DNA from: Phycisphaerales bacterium
Lineage (GTDB): Bacteria; Planctomycetota; Phycisphaerae; Phycisphaerales; UBA1924
NCBI GenBank assembly: GCA_029260435.1
Contig: JAJDDG010000009.1
Span: 1-41,991, forward strand
Reading direction: 5' to 3'
Length of the DNA: 41,991 bases
Each line of letters begins with the position of its first letter. The stretch's first letter is position 1. Shown here piece after piece: positions 22,069-29,984 of the stretch. The notes below the pieces were generated by a model that saw only the letters and a program-made list of their open reading frames with translations, made no database searches and was not told the origin of the DNA. A program made the position numbers and the translations under genes.

Positions 22069-23120
22069 TCGTGATCGCTCGAGAAGATGTTGGCGTAGGC
22101 GTGGATGCCTTGTTCGAGTTGCGCGATAGCAATGCGCTCGTTCGGGGCGTGCGCCTGGGAGATATCACCCGCCCCGAAGACGATCGTGGGCACGCCCAGT
22201 TCGGCAAAGAGCGCGGCCTCGGTCCAGAAATCGACGGGTGGTGCCGGCTCGATGGTGAACCGCTCAAGCCATTCGGGTGCTTGAGGATGCGCCCGGAGTG
22301 CGGGCGCGGAGAAGTTGATCGACCATTCTACTTCGCATGATCTGCTTGCATGGGACTTGATCCGTTCGAGCAGTTCGTCCGGATCGGCGTCCGGCGCTGG
22401 GCGCATGCCGAAGCGCACGCTCGCGTCCGCTGCGATCATGTTGGGCTTGGTGCCGCCCTCGATTCTTCCGATATTGAACCGGTTGTTCTCACAGATAGAT
22501 GCGCACGAGAGTACGCCGTGCGCCCAGTGCACGAGCGCGTGTGTTGCGCTCGACGAGGCGGCTGCGGCATCCGAGCTATGTGCGGAGCGCCCTTGGAAGG
22601 TGGCTTGTGCGGAGAGTAGCCCGCGGTGTGCGGTGACTCCCTTGAGCCCGGTCGGCTCGCAGACGATGACGCAGGAGACTTCGCCTGCGTGTTCGCGGAC
22701 CCAGTGACGCACGCATCGGCTTTTGCCTGCTTCTTCGTCGGTCGTCAGCAGGATGCGCGCCGGGGTGTCGGTCATCGAAGCCGCGGTGAGGATGCACGCG
22801 GCGGACCCTTTGACATCGCACGCGCCGAGCCCGATGAGCGCGTCTCCGTGCTTGCTCAGCGTAAAAGGGCTGGCATTCCACCCGCTCGCATCGGGCACGG
22901 TGTCGAGATGGCAGTTGACGAGCACGTCCGATTCGCCGCGGACCGCATCGATACAGATCGAGCCATCACCGAGGTTGTCCAAACTGACATCGAATCCCGT
23001 GGATTTGAGTGTGTCGGTCGTGTAGCGGATCACGTCGTGATCGGGTTGGATCGCACGGGGTGGATTCCGCGTGTCCATGCTGACCAGGGCATCGAGATGT
23101 GCGGTACAGATGTCGAGCAT
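22065..23120 (-). CDS. argE': N-acetyl-L-citrulline deacetylase (ArgE-type M20 amidohydrolase)
   Basis: A 351-residue zinc-dependent M20 family deacylase. Metal and catalytic motifs are visible: VNCHLDTVPD (His and the general Asp), GLGACDVKGSAA (bridging Asp), TTDEEAGK (catalytic Glu plus metal Glu), VCEPTGLKG, and FGAGDISQAHAPNE (final His). The N-terminal VSMDTRNPPRAI and the phrase RFNIGRIEGGTKPNMIA match the Xanthomonas acetylcitrulline deacetylase closely as I recall it. That substrate is also predicted by the neighbouring acetylornithine transcarbamylase, because the product of that enzyme is acetylcitrulline. The ATG at 23120 shares one base with the argG stop (TGATG), and the 3' end overlaps argB by 4 bases. 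The alternative substrate acetylornithine cannot be excluded by sequence alone. Confidence 0.9.
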   Translation of the reverse strand: MLDICTAHLDALVSMDTRNPPRAIQPDHDVIRYTTDTLKSTGFDVSLDNLGDGSICIDAVRGESDVLVNCHLDTVPDASGWNASPFTLSKHGDALIGLGACDVKGSAACILTAASMTDTPARILLTTDEEAGKSRCVRHWVREHAGEVSCVIVCEPTGLKGVTAHRGLLSAQATFQGRSAHSSDAAAASSSATHALVHWAHGVLSCASICENNRFNIGRIEGGTKPNMIAADASVRFGMRPAPDADPDELLERIKSHASRSCEVEWSINFSAPALRAHPQAPEWLERFTIEPAPPVDFWTEAALFAELGVPTIVFGAGDISQAHAPNERIAIAQLEQGIHAYANIFSSDHE

Positions 23121-24331
23121 CACACGGTGATCGCTGGTTCGTGTTCGATTGTTGCTGCTGCCATCGCGCTGGATGTGCCGAGGAGTTTGATGAACCCTTC
23201 GGCGTCCGCGGCGGACCATCCGGCGTGCTGGGCGTAGACGGCGTTTGGATCGATGAGCGGATGATCGGCGGTGAGTTGAACGGCGGCACAAGTTCCGGTT
23301 CGCGCTTCGAGGACAACCTCGCCGGAGACGTTGTGCTGTGAAGAGCGGATCATTGCCTCGAGGTCAGCGCGGAGGGGCTCGTAGTAGAAGCCGTTGTAGA
23401 CGAGTTCGGTCCATTTGCGCGCGATCCCGGGCTTGAACTGATTCTGGTCCTTTGTGAGCGTGATTTCTTCGAGTGCGCGGTGCGCAGTGAGTAGCCCGGT
23501 GAGTCCGGGTGCTTCGAACACGATCCGCCCCTTGAGCCCGATGATGGTGTCGCCGGTGTAGATGCCGCGACCGACGCCTGCAGCGCCGAGTTGTGCGTTG
23601 AGCGTACGCAGGAGTTCGGGCCCGGCGGCTGGCTTGCCGTCGATTGCTGTGCAGGTCCCTTGCTCGAACCGCAGCGTTATGCGTAGCGGTGACGATGACC
23701 AATCTGCTGGTGGAGCGGTGAGCACACGGGCGTCTTCCGAGGGAGGCTCGAAGCGGTCGATCTCGGAGCCGGAGATGGTGGCGCCGAGCAGGTTCTCATT
23801 CATGGTGTAGCGCTTCACATCCGACGGGACATCGAACCCGCGCTCGACGAGATACCGGATTTCGAGTTCGCGCGGGGCATCGGAGACACCCTGCAAATCG
23901 CGGATCGGTGCAACGATGGGCAGCGATGAGAGCATGCGGAGGGTGTGATCGAAGCGGACCTGATCGTTGCCCATCGCGGTGCATCCGTGCGCGATTGCGC
24001 TGGCACCGATCTCCTCTGCTAACGCGGCGGCATCGGCGGCGATGGCATACCGATCGGAGCAGAGCAGCGGGTACTGGTCCTGGTACGCGACGCCGCCCAT
24101 GAGGAACGGTGTTACGAATTGGTCCCAGAGTTGGTCGGAGGCGTCGTGTGTGATGTGCTTCGACGCACCGAGTTCGATCGCGCGGTCGTGGATCTCGAGA
24201 CGCGCATCGGGGTTCGCGCCGCCCGTATCTACGAACAGGGTGACAACCTCGTGCCCCTGTTCGATGAGGTAGGGCACGCAATAGCTGGTATCGAGCCCGC
24301 CCGAAAATGCCAATACGATTTTCTCTGCCAT
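23120..24331 (-). CDS. argG: Argininosuccinate synthase
   Basis: A 403-residue cytoplasmic enzyme joining citrulline and aspartate at the expense of ATP to AMP and pyrophosphate. The P-loop-like ATP site is LAFSGGLDTS at the N-terminus. Substrate-binding blocks include AIAHGCTAMGNDQVRFD, MNENLLGATISGSEID, GIYTGDTIIGLKGRIVFEAP and KWTELVYNGFYYEPLR. The start at 24331 follows AAAGGA on the minus strand. It lies 11 bases downstream of argF' and is fused by a one-base overlap to argE'. It belongs with the Xanthomonas/Bacteroidetes-like branch judging from its short C-terminal region, but this is an impression and not an alignment. Confidence 0.96.
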   Translation of the reverse strand: MAEKIVLAFSGGLDTSYCVPYLIEQGHEVVTLFVDTGGANPDARLEIHDRAIELGASKHITHDASDQLWDQFVTPFLMGGVAYQDQYPLLCSDRYAIAADAAALAEEIGASAIAHGCTAMGNDQVRFDHTLRMLSSLPIVAPIRDLQGVSDAPRELEIRYLVERGFDVPSDVKRYTMNENLLGATISGSEIDRFEPPSEDARVLTAPPADWSSSPLRITLRFEQGTCTAIDGKPAAGPELLRTLNAQLGAAGVGRGIYTGDTIIGLKGRIVFEAPGLTGLLTAHRALEEITLTKDQNQFKPGIARKWTELVYNGFYYEPLRADLEAMIRSSQHNVSGEVVLEARTGTCAAVQLTADHPLIDPNAVYAQHAGWSAADAEGFIKLLGTSSAMAAATIEHEPAITV

Positions 24332-24342
24332 GACCGGGTCCT

Positions 24343-25368
24343 TTAGATAGCTGTTGCTGGGGTGTGGGCTCCGCAGAGCGCGGCCATGAGTGCTTTCTGA
24401 ACGTGCAGCCTGTTTTCGGCTTCTTCGATGATGAGCGATTTGGGTGAATCCATGACCGCGTCCGTTGCCTTGACATTCCGGCGCGCGGGCAGGCAGTGGG
24501 AGAACACGGCATCGTTTGTGAGCGACATCTTTTGTTCGTCAACGATGAAATGTTTATATTGATCACGCACAGCACGTTCGGATTCCCAGTCGCCGTACAT
24601 CGCCAGCGAGCCCCAGCTCTTGGCGTAGACAACGTCGGCGTCTTTGTAGGCGTGCTCGATGTCGTGCGAGACGGTGATCGTGCCGCCGGAGGTGTGGGCG
24701 TTCTTCTGCGCATCGGACATAAACACGGGATCAAGGATGTAACGCTCATCGGGGCAGAGGAGGGTGACGTCCATCCCGAGTTTCGTCGCAATCAGCAGGG
24801 AGGAGTTGGCGACGGCGGTGTTGAGCGGTTTCGGGTGGTAGGTCCACGTGAGGACGTATTTCTTCCCGGCGAGCTCGCTCATGTGGTCTTGCAGCGCGAG
24901 CGCGTGCGCAAGTTCCTGGCACGGGTGGACGATTGTTTCCATATTGATGACCGGCACGGTGGCGTGTCTGGCAAATCCTTGCAGAACACGGTCTTCGAGA
25001 TCGACGCCCCAGTCCTGGAACTTCGGGAAGCAGCGCACGGCGATGAGGTCGCAGTAGCGTGAGAGCACGCGTGCGGCTTCGCGGACGTGCTCCTCGGCGT
25101 CACCGGTCATTGCTTCGCCCTCGGTGAACGCCATCTCCCACGAGCTCTTCCCGGGTTCGAGGACAACGGCGTGCGCACCGAGATGGAAGGCTCCGATCTC
25201 GAACGAGGTGCGTGTGCGGAGCGATGGGTTGAAGAACAGCAGCGCGATAGTCTTGCCTTCGAGCAAAGGCTGCATGGGGTTGGCTCGGAGGTCGCGCGCA
25301 TGATCCAAGAGAGCAGCGATTTGCTCGGCTGACCAATCTTGAGTTGTCAGGAAGTTGGCGGGGATCAA
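24343..25368 (-). CDS. argF': N-acetyl-L-ornithine carbamoyltransferase
   Basis: A 341-residue transcarbamylase. The carbamoyl phosphate site FFNPSLRTRTSFEIGAF, the HPCQELAHA block and the SHCLPARRNVKATDAV segment are characteristic. The sequence follows the Xanthomonas campestris acetylornithine transcarbamylase closely (NFLTTQDW, VLTWTYHPKPLNTAVANSSL, DVVYAKSWGSL). The specificity residue is Glu92 (GDAEEH), as in acetylornithine enzymes; the succinylornithine enzymes of Bacteroides have Pro there. The lysine in NVKATD that becomes carboxylated is present. It makes N-acetylcitrulline, which the argE' product then deacetylates. It starts with a TTG at 25368 that overlaps the argR stop (TTGA), so argR and argF' are translationally coupled. 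Ordinary ornithine transcarbamylase is a less likely reading because the overall sequence pattern differs. Confidence 0.95.
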   Translation of the reverse strand: MIPANFLTTQDWSAEQIAALLDHARDLRANPMQPLLEGKTIALLFFNPSLRTRTSFEIGAFHLGAHAVVLEPGKSSWEMAFTEGEAMTGDAEEHVREAARVLSRYCDLIAVRCFPKFQDWGVDLEDRVLQGFARHATVPVINMETIVHPCQELAHALALQDHMSELAGKKYVLTWTYHPKPLNTAVANSSLLIATKLGMDVTLLCPDERYILDPVFMSDAQKNAHTSGGTITVSHDIEHAYKDADVVYAKSWGSLAMYGDWESERAVRDQYKHFIVDEQKMSLTNDAVFSHCLPARRNVKATDAVMDSPKSLIIEEAENRLHVQKALMAALCGAHTPATAI

Positions 25369-25835
25369 TGGTTTTCCTTCGTGCCCAGAAGTGGCTTGTT
25401 GAGTTCGTTGGCCACGCGCAACGCCGTGGAGCGGGATGTCGTCGCAACGAAGATCGTGTCATCGCCCGCGACGGTGGCGACGACACCTTCGGGAGGAGCC
25501 TTGTCCAGCACGTCTGCGACGAGCGAGGCGTGCCCCGGCGCGGTGCGGATCACGACGATCGAGTCTGCTTGTGTGATGCTGATGGTGTGATGGCGCAGCG
25601 TGTTTGTGATCGGGGTGCCGTTCATTGGTTGCGTGATTACCGGTGATGGTGTGTGCGGGAGTGCGTACCCGCTGCGGCTCTTGATGGCACCGATAGCCGC
25701 GAGGTCGCGCGAGATTGTGGTCTGTGTGACGACGATGCCGGAGGATGCGAGCGCGTCAACGAGCCCCTGCTGGGAAGCAGCGGGGGTGCGCGAGAGGAGA
25801 TCGCGGAGGTGCTGTCGTCTGGCGAGCGCGTTCAT
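25365..25835 (-). CDS. argR: Arginine repressor
   Basis: A 156-residue ArgR/AhrC-type regulator. The N-terminal winged helix (RRQHLRDLLSR...QQGLVDALASSGIVVTQTTISRDLAAIGAIK) carries the typical T-Q-x-T-[IV]-S-R-D recognition helix. The C-terminal oligomerisation and arginine-binding domain is IVVIRTAPGHASLVADVLDKA followed by GVVATVAGDDTIFVA, where GDDT is the classic arginine-contacting motif. It is the first gene of the arginine operon and overlaps argF'. A promoter with the ATG exactly six bases after the -10 suggests leaderless translation, and no Shine-Dalgarno is present. ARG-box-like half sites overlap that promoter, so the operon should be repressed by its own first product when arginine is plentiful. 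Confidence 0.94.
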   Translation of the reverse strand: MNALARRQHLRDLLSRTPAASQQGLVDALASSGIVVTQTTISRDLAAIGAIKSRSGYALPHTPSPVITQPMNGTPITNTLRHHTISITQADSIVVIRTAPGHASLVADVLDKAPPEGVVATVAGDDTIFVATTSRSTALRVANELNKPLLGTKENH

Positions 25836-25836
25836 G

Positions 25837-25870
25837 CATGAATAGTAATATAAACGCATAAATATGTCAA
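25837..25870 (-). promoter_or_regulatory. argR operon promoter with ARG-box-like half sites
   Basis: On the minus strand TTGACA (25870-25865), a 17-base spacer and TACTAT (25847-25842) form a promoter ending six bases before the argR ATG. On the plus strand CATGAATA (25837-25844) and CATAAATA (25857-25864), 20 bases apart, match the ARG-box half site CATGAATA known from Bacillus-type ArgR. They cover the -10 and touch the -35. Confidence 0.65.
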
Positions 25871-25914
25871 ATTGATGTACTACATTCTTAGGAATGATGG
25901 AGTAAGTTGTTTCA

Positions 25915-25920
25915 TATAAT
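25915..25920 (+). promoter_or_regulatory. -10 element upstream of the pyrimidine catabolic genes
   Basis: A perfect TATAAT on the plus strand, with no clear -35. It would give a leader of about 170 bases before the dehydrogenase gene. Confidence 0.4.
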
Positions 25921-26044
25921 GGAGATAGGGCGCATTGACCGATGGCGTCATGCGGCAACATTGCCTCGGATTCGGGTGGGTAAACCGGAGAGGCAGAATC
26001 CTGGATGGAGGTCGGGTCGGGCGGAACTCGGAACCGGGGTTGCT

Positions 26045-26077
26045 GGATCGGGGCGCAGCACGGAAACTGCGGGATCC
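26045..26077 (+). promoter_or_regulatory. Imperfect hairpin in the dehydrogenase gene leader
   Basis: GGATC pairs with GATCC and, after an internal loop, CGCAG with CTGCG, closing an 8-base loop. It ends 20 bases before the start codon, near the GAGAGG ribosome-binding site. It may be a cis-acting element; I recognise no riboswitch class. Confidence 0.3.
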
Positions 26078-26097
26078 GCCCTGAAGAGAGGAACAAG

Positions 26098-27585
26098 ATG
26101 GCTGTTGAAACGCTCCCGCATGTTGTTGATGGAGCCCGGATGCAAGACGCCGGGTCCGTGCAGCGCACTAATATCAACCCGGCAACGGGCGAAGCGATCG
26201 GCGCGACGCCGATGGACGCGGTGGGGGCAGCCGACAAGGCTGTTGCTGCTGCGGCGCGAGCGTTCCCCGAGTGGTCGGCAACGCCCGTCGGTGATCGAGT
26301 GCAGCATCTGTTCAAGTACAAGACGCTGCTCGAACAGCACGCGGGTGAACTCGCACAGATTATCGTCGAGGAGCACGGCAAGACGCTCGGCGAGGCGATG
26401 GGTTCGGTGCGGCGCGGGATCGACTGTATCGAGCACGCGTGCGCCGCACCTGTGTTGATGATGGGGCGGACGCTGCCTCAGATCGCGGTGTCATCTTCGT
26501 TCTGTCGGACAGATAACGAAGGTGGTGTTGGGATCGATTCTGCGGTGGACCGTGTGCCGGTTGGTGTGTGTCTGGGGATCACGCCGTTTAACTTCCCGGT
26601 GATGGTCCCGATGTGGATGTGGCCGATGGCGGTCGCGTGCGGCAATACATTTGTGCTCAAGCCATCCGAGAAAGACCCGGCGTCTGCGGTTCGGACTACA
26701 GAACTCGCGCAGGAGGCAGGGTTCCCCAAGGGTGTACTCAATCTCGTGCACGGCGGGATTGACGTTGTGAAACACCTGATCACACACGACGACGTGCGTG
26801 CGATCTCGTTTGTCGGTTCGACTCGGGCGGGTGCGTCGATCTACGCGACGGGTGCGGCCGCGGGCAAACGCGTGCAGTGCATGTGCGGCGCGAAGAACCA
26901 CTCGATCATCATGCCGGACGCGAACCGAGGGGCGGCGGTGGATGGCGTGATCGGTTCGGCGTTCGGCAATACCGGGCAGCGGTGCCTGGCGGGTTCGGTG
27001 GTGGTGCTGGTTGGCGATACCGCTGATTGGTTTATGCCCGCGCTGGTCGAGGGCGCAAAGAAGATCGCGGTGGGAATCGGCGGCGAGAAAGGAACGGGCA
27101 TGGGCCCGATGCAGGACGCGGAGTCCTGCGATCGTGCGGTGTCGTACATCGAGATCGGTGAGGGCGAGGGCGCGGATCTGCTGCTCGACGGGCGCAAGGC
27201 GAAGATGCCGGACACCGGTTGTTTCGTCGGGCCGACCATTTTCGACAACGCGCGGCCCGAGATGCGGATCGTCAGCGAAGAGATCTTCGGGCCTGTGCTG
27301 ACGATCATGCGGGCGAAGACGCTCGACGACGCGGTCGCGATGGTCAACCAGTCGGAGTACGGCAATATGTCCGTGATCTTCACGGATTCCGGGCATGCGG
27401 CGCACCGGTTCGAGACGACGGTCGAGGCGGGGATGCTGGGGGTGAACGTGGGTGTGCCCGCGCCGATGGCGGCGTTCCCGTTTGCGGGTTGGAAGAAGTC
27501 GTTCTACGGGGATCTGCACACGAACGGCGAAGACGGTGTCCGGTTCTTCACAAAGGCGCGCGTGACCGTGCGGCGCTGGCTCTGA
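26098..27585 (+). CDS. mmsA: CoA-acylating methylmalonate/malonate-semialdehyde dehydrogenase
   Basis: A 495-residue aldehyde dehydrogenase of the MMSDH branch. It converts malonate semialdehyde to acetyl-CoA or methylmalonate semialdehyde to propionyl-CoA, using NAD+ and CoA with loss of CO2. Typical blocks are GVCLGITPFNFPVMVPMWMWP, CGNTFVLKPSEKDP, FVGSTRAGASIY and NTGQRCLAGS with the catalytic Cys296. The usual general-base glutamate of hydrolytic ALDHs is Asn267 here (GAKNHSIIMPDA), the mark of CoA-dependent members. The N-terminal start at 26098 follows GAGAGG and fits the family; a longer frame exists upstream. It is the first gene of the pyrimidine catabolic cluster and supplies its final step. 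In this context malonate semialdehyde from beta-alanine is the expected substrate. Confidence 0.94.
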   Translation: MAVETLPHVVDGARMQDAGSVQRTNINPATGEAIGATPMDAVGAADKAVAAAARAFPEWSATPVGDRVQHLFKYKTLLEQHAGELAQIIVEEHGKTLGEAMGSVRRGIDCIEHACAAPVLMMGRTLPQIAVSSSFCRTDNEGGVGIDSAVDRVPVGVCLGITPFNFPVMVPMWMWPMAVACGNTFVLKPSEKDPASAVRTTELAQEAGFPKGVLNLVHGGIDVVKHLITHDDVRAISFVGSTRAGASIYATGAAAGKRVQCMCGAKNHSIIMPDANRGAAVDGVIGSAFGNTGQRCLAGSVVVLVGDTADWFMPALVEGAKKIAVGIGGEKGTGMGPMQDAESCDRAVSYIEIGEGEGADLLLDGRKAKMPDTGCFVGPTIFDNARPEMRIVSEEIFGPVLTIMRAKTLDDAVAMVNQSEYGNMSVIFTDSGHAAHRFETTVEAGMLGVNVGVPAPMAAFPFAGWKKSFYGDLHTNGEDGVRFFTKARVTVRRWL

Positions 27586-27607
27586 ATCTCGAAGGAGTAC
27601 ACGACTC

Positions 27608-28489
27608 ATGGCACGAATCACACGAGCCGCGCTGATCCAGGCGTCCAATCCGGTGTCGGACACATCCGACCTCGACAAGATCAAATCCGCGATGATCGAC
27701 AAGCACATCGCGCTTATCCAGCAGGCCGCGGACCAGGGTGCGAACGTCTGCTGCCTGCAGGAGATCTTTTACGGGCCGTACTTCTGCGCCGAGCAGGACA
27801 CGAAGTGGTACGGGATCGCCGAGCGCATCCCGGACGGCCCGACGATCAAGCTGATGCAGGAGCAGGCGAAAAAGCACGGCATGGTGATGGTCGTCCCGAT
27901 CTACGAGGAGGCGATGACCGGGGTGTACTACAACACCGCGGCGGTGATCGACGAGACGGGCAAGTACCTCGGCAAGTACCGCAAGCACCACATCCCGCAC
28001 TGCAACCCCGGATTCTGGGAGAAGTTCTACTTCAAGCCGGGCGATATGGGGTTCCCGGTGTTCCAGACGCGGTACGGCAGGATCGGCGTGTACATCTGTT
28101 ACGACAGGCATTTCCCCGAGGGCGCGCGCGAGTTGGGGCTCAACGGCGCGGAGATCGTGTTCAACCCGTCGGCGACTGTCGCGGGGCTGAGCGAGTATCT
28201 CTGGAAACTGGAACAACCCGCGCATGCGGTGGCGAACCAGTATTACGTCGGCGCGATCAACCGCGTGGGCACCGAGGCGCCCTGGAACATCGGCGAGTTC
28301 TACGGGCAGTCGTATTTCTGCGACCCGCGCGGAAAGATTATGGTTGAGGCGTCACGCGATCAGGACGAGGTGGTCGTCGCGGATCTGGATCTGGACATGA
28401 TCGAAGAGGTGCGCAACACCTGGCAGTTCTTCCGCGACCGCCGCCCCGAGTCGTACGAACACATCGCCCAGTCCGACGCAGTGTGCTAG
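27608..28489 (+). CDS. Beta-ureidopropionase (N-carbamoyl-beta-alanine amidohydrolase)
   Basis: A 293-residue nitrilase-superfamily enzyme. The Glu-Lys-Cys triad is seen in CLQEIFYGPYF (Glu52), GKYRKHHIPH (Lys126) and VYICYDRHFPEG (Cys164). EIVFNPSATVAGLSEYLW and AINRVGTEAPWNIGEFYGQS closely resemble eukaryotic beta-ureidopropionase, which hydrolyses N-carbamoyl-beta-alanine to beta-alanine, CO2 and ammonia. The protein is shorter than the mammalian one (about 384 residues), lacking the N-terminal extension. The start has AAGGAG 10 bases upstream. It sits between the semialdehyde dehydrogenase and the permease in one plus-strand run, in step with a third role in reductive pyrimidine degradation. 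N-carbamoylputrescine amidase is an alternative from family size alone, but the neighbours make it unlikely. Confidence 0.92.
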   Translation: MARITRAALIQASNPVSDTSDLDKIKSAMIDKHIALIQQAADQGANVCCLQEIFYGPYFCAEQDTKWYGIAERIPDGPTIKLMQEQAKKHGMVMVVPIYEEAMTGVYYNTAAVIDETGKYLGKYRKHHIPHCNPGFWEKFYFKPGDMGFPVFQTRYGRIGVYICYDRHFPEGARELGLNGAEIVFNPSATVAGLSEYLWKLEQPAHAVANQYYVGAINRVGTEAPWNIGEFYGQSYFCDPRGKIMVEASRDQDEVVVADLDLDMIEEVRNTWQFFRDRRPESYEHIAQSDAVC

Positions 28490-28520
28490 ACCTGCACCAA
28501 GCCGACAGGAGGCGCGCCGA

Positions 28521-29984
28521 TTGAGCACGTCGCTCTCGAACCCCGATCTCGCGCCCGTCTCGCCCGACGAACGCACCTGGTCCGCGTGGAATATCGCGGC
28601 GCTGTGGATTGGGATGTCGGTCTGTATCCCGACGTACATGCTCGCGGCGGGGATGATCAAACAGGGCATGAACTGGTGGCAGGCGGTGCTCACCGTCATG
28701 GTTGGCAACGCGATCGTGCTGATCCCGATGCTCCTCAACGGGCACGGCGGCACGAAATACGGCGTGCCCTTCCCGGTGCTGGTGCGTTCGACATTTGGGA
28801 TCAACGGGGCACATATCCCCGCAGTGGCGCGATCGCTTGTGGCGTGCGGGTGGTTCGGGATCCAGTCGTGGGTCGGCGGGTGGGCGATCTACACGGCACT
28901 GGGGGCCCTGGGTGTGATCGATGTCGCGGCGGACATGGAACGGATCGTCCCGGTGTTGGGGATTTCGTGGCTGCAGTTCGCCTGTTTTCTGGTGTTCTGG
29001 GGGATCAATGTCGCGATTATCGTGCGAGGGATCGAGTCGGTGCGTGTGCTCGAGTCGTGGGCGGCGCCGTTCCTGATCGCGTGCGGGCTCGCGCTGCTCG
29101 CGTGGGCGTTTGTGAAGGTCGACGACATCTCCCTCCTGTTCCAGAATGAATCGGGCTTCGAATCGAGCGGAGCATTCTGGAAGGTGTTTTTCCCACAGCT
29201 CACCGCGATGGTCGGTTTCTGGGCGACACTCTCGCTGAACATCCCGGATTTCACGCGATACGCAAAGTCACAGCGCGACCAGGCGATGGGCCAGATCCTC
29301 GGGCTGCCCACGACGATGACGCTTTTCTGCTTCATCGGGATCATCGTTACCGCGGCGACGGTTGTTATCTATGGTGAGGCGATCTGGGATCCGGTGCAGC
29401 TCATCGGGAAGATCGGTTCCGCGCCGGTGGTCGTGATCTCGCTGTTCGCGCTGGCGATCGCGACGCTCTCGACGAATCTTGCGGCGAACGTCGTGAGCCC
29501 GGCGAACGGCTTCTCGAACGTCGCACCGAGCAAGATCAATTTCCGCAAGGGCGCACTGCTCACCTGCGGGATCGGGCTCGTCATCATGCCGTGGCGCCTG
29601 TACAACGACCTCGGCGCATACATCTTCACATGGCTGATCGGGTATTCCGCGTTGCTTGGTCCGATCGCGGGCGTGATGCTCTGCGACTACTTCCTGTTGC
29701 GCAAGACGCGTCTCAATAGAGATGCGCTGTACGACGCGGCGGGAGAGTACAAGGGCATCAACCACCGCGCGATGATCGCGCTGGTGGTCGGTATTGCGCC
29801 CAATATCCCCGGGTTCATTAACGCTGCGACGAATACAAAGGGCACGCCCGAGGCAATCTTCCCGGCTATATTTGATTCGATATACAGCTACGCATGGTTT
29901 GTTGGTCTGCTCCTCGCGGGCGGGCTGTACTTAGTGATCGCGGCGGGCAAGGTTCACCCCGCAGCGGCGGAGGCAACGATATGA
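28521..29984 (+). CDS. NCS1-family nucleobase permease
   Basis: A 487-residue integral membrane transporter with about 12 predicted hydrophobic segments, of the nucleobase-cation-symport-1 family (uracil, allantoin, hydantoin or cytosine). Recognisable pieces are ERTWSAWNIAALWIGMSV at the first helix, KYGVPFPVLVRSTFGINGAHIPAVARSLVACGWFGIQSWVGGWAIY, LSLNIPDFTRYAKS, and LATLSTNLAANVVSPANGFSNV. The Asn/Trp/Gln residues around these helices line the substrate path in known members. It starts with TTG at 28521, supported by AGGAGG 9 bases upstream. The stop overlaps the next gene by ATGA. Because it is embedded among uracil/thymine-degrading enzymes, uracil or a dihydropyrimidine/hydantoin is the likely cargo; the exact substrate is inferred. 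Confidence 0.93.
   Translation: MSTSLSNPDLAPVSPDERTWSAWNIAALWIGMSVCIPTYMLAAGMIKQGMNWWQAVLTVMVGNAIVLIPMLLNGHGGTKYGVPFPVLVRSTFGINGAHIPAVARSLVACGWFGIQSWVGGWAIYTALGALGVIDVAADMERIVPVLGISWLQFACFLVFWGINVAIIVRGIESVRVLESWAAPFLIACGLALLAWAFVKVDDISLLFQNESGFESSGAFWKVFFPQLTAMVGFWATLSLNIPDFTRYAKSQRDQAMGQILGLPTTMTLFCFIGIIVTAATVVIYGEAIWDPVQLIGKIGSAPVVVISLFALAIATLSTNLAANVVSPANGFSNVAPSKINFRKGALLTCGIGLVIMPWRLYNDLGAYIFTWLIGYSALLGPIAGVMLCDYFLLRKTRLNRDALYDAAGEYKGINHRAMIALVVGIAPNIPGFINAATNTKGTPEAIFPAIFDSIYSYAWFVGLLLAGGLYLVIAAGKVHPAAAEATI

Noticed and set aside
25921-26097. Glycine or other known riboswitch upstream of mmsA
   Set aside because: The conserved core sequences of the classes I know are not present; only a generic hairpin is supported.
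26491-27708. 405-codon minus-strand frame in the dehydrogenase gene
   Set aside because: It is the complement of mmsA, Arg/His/Asp-rich without recognisable motifs.
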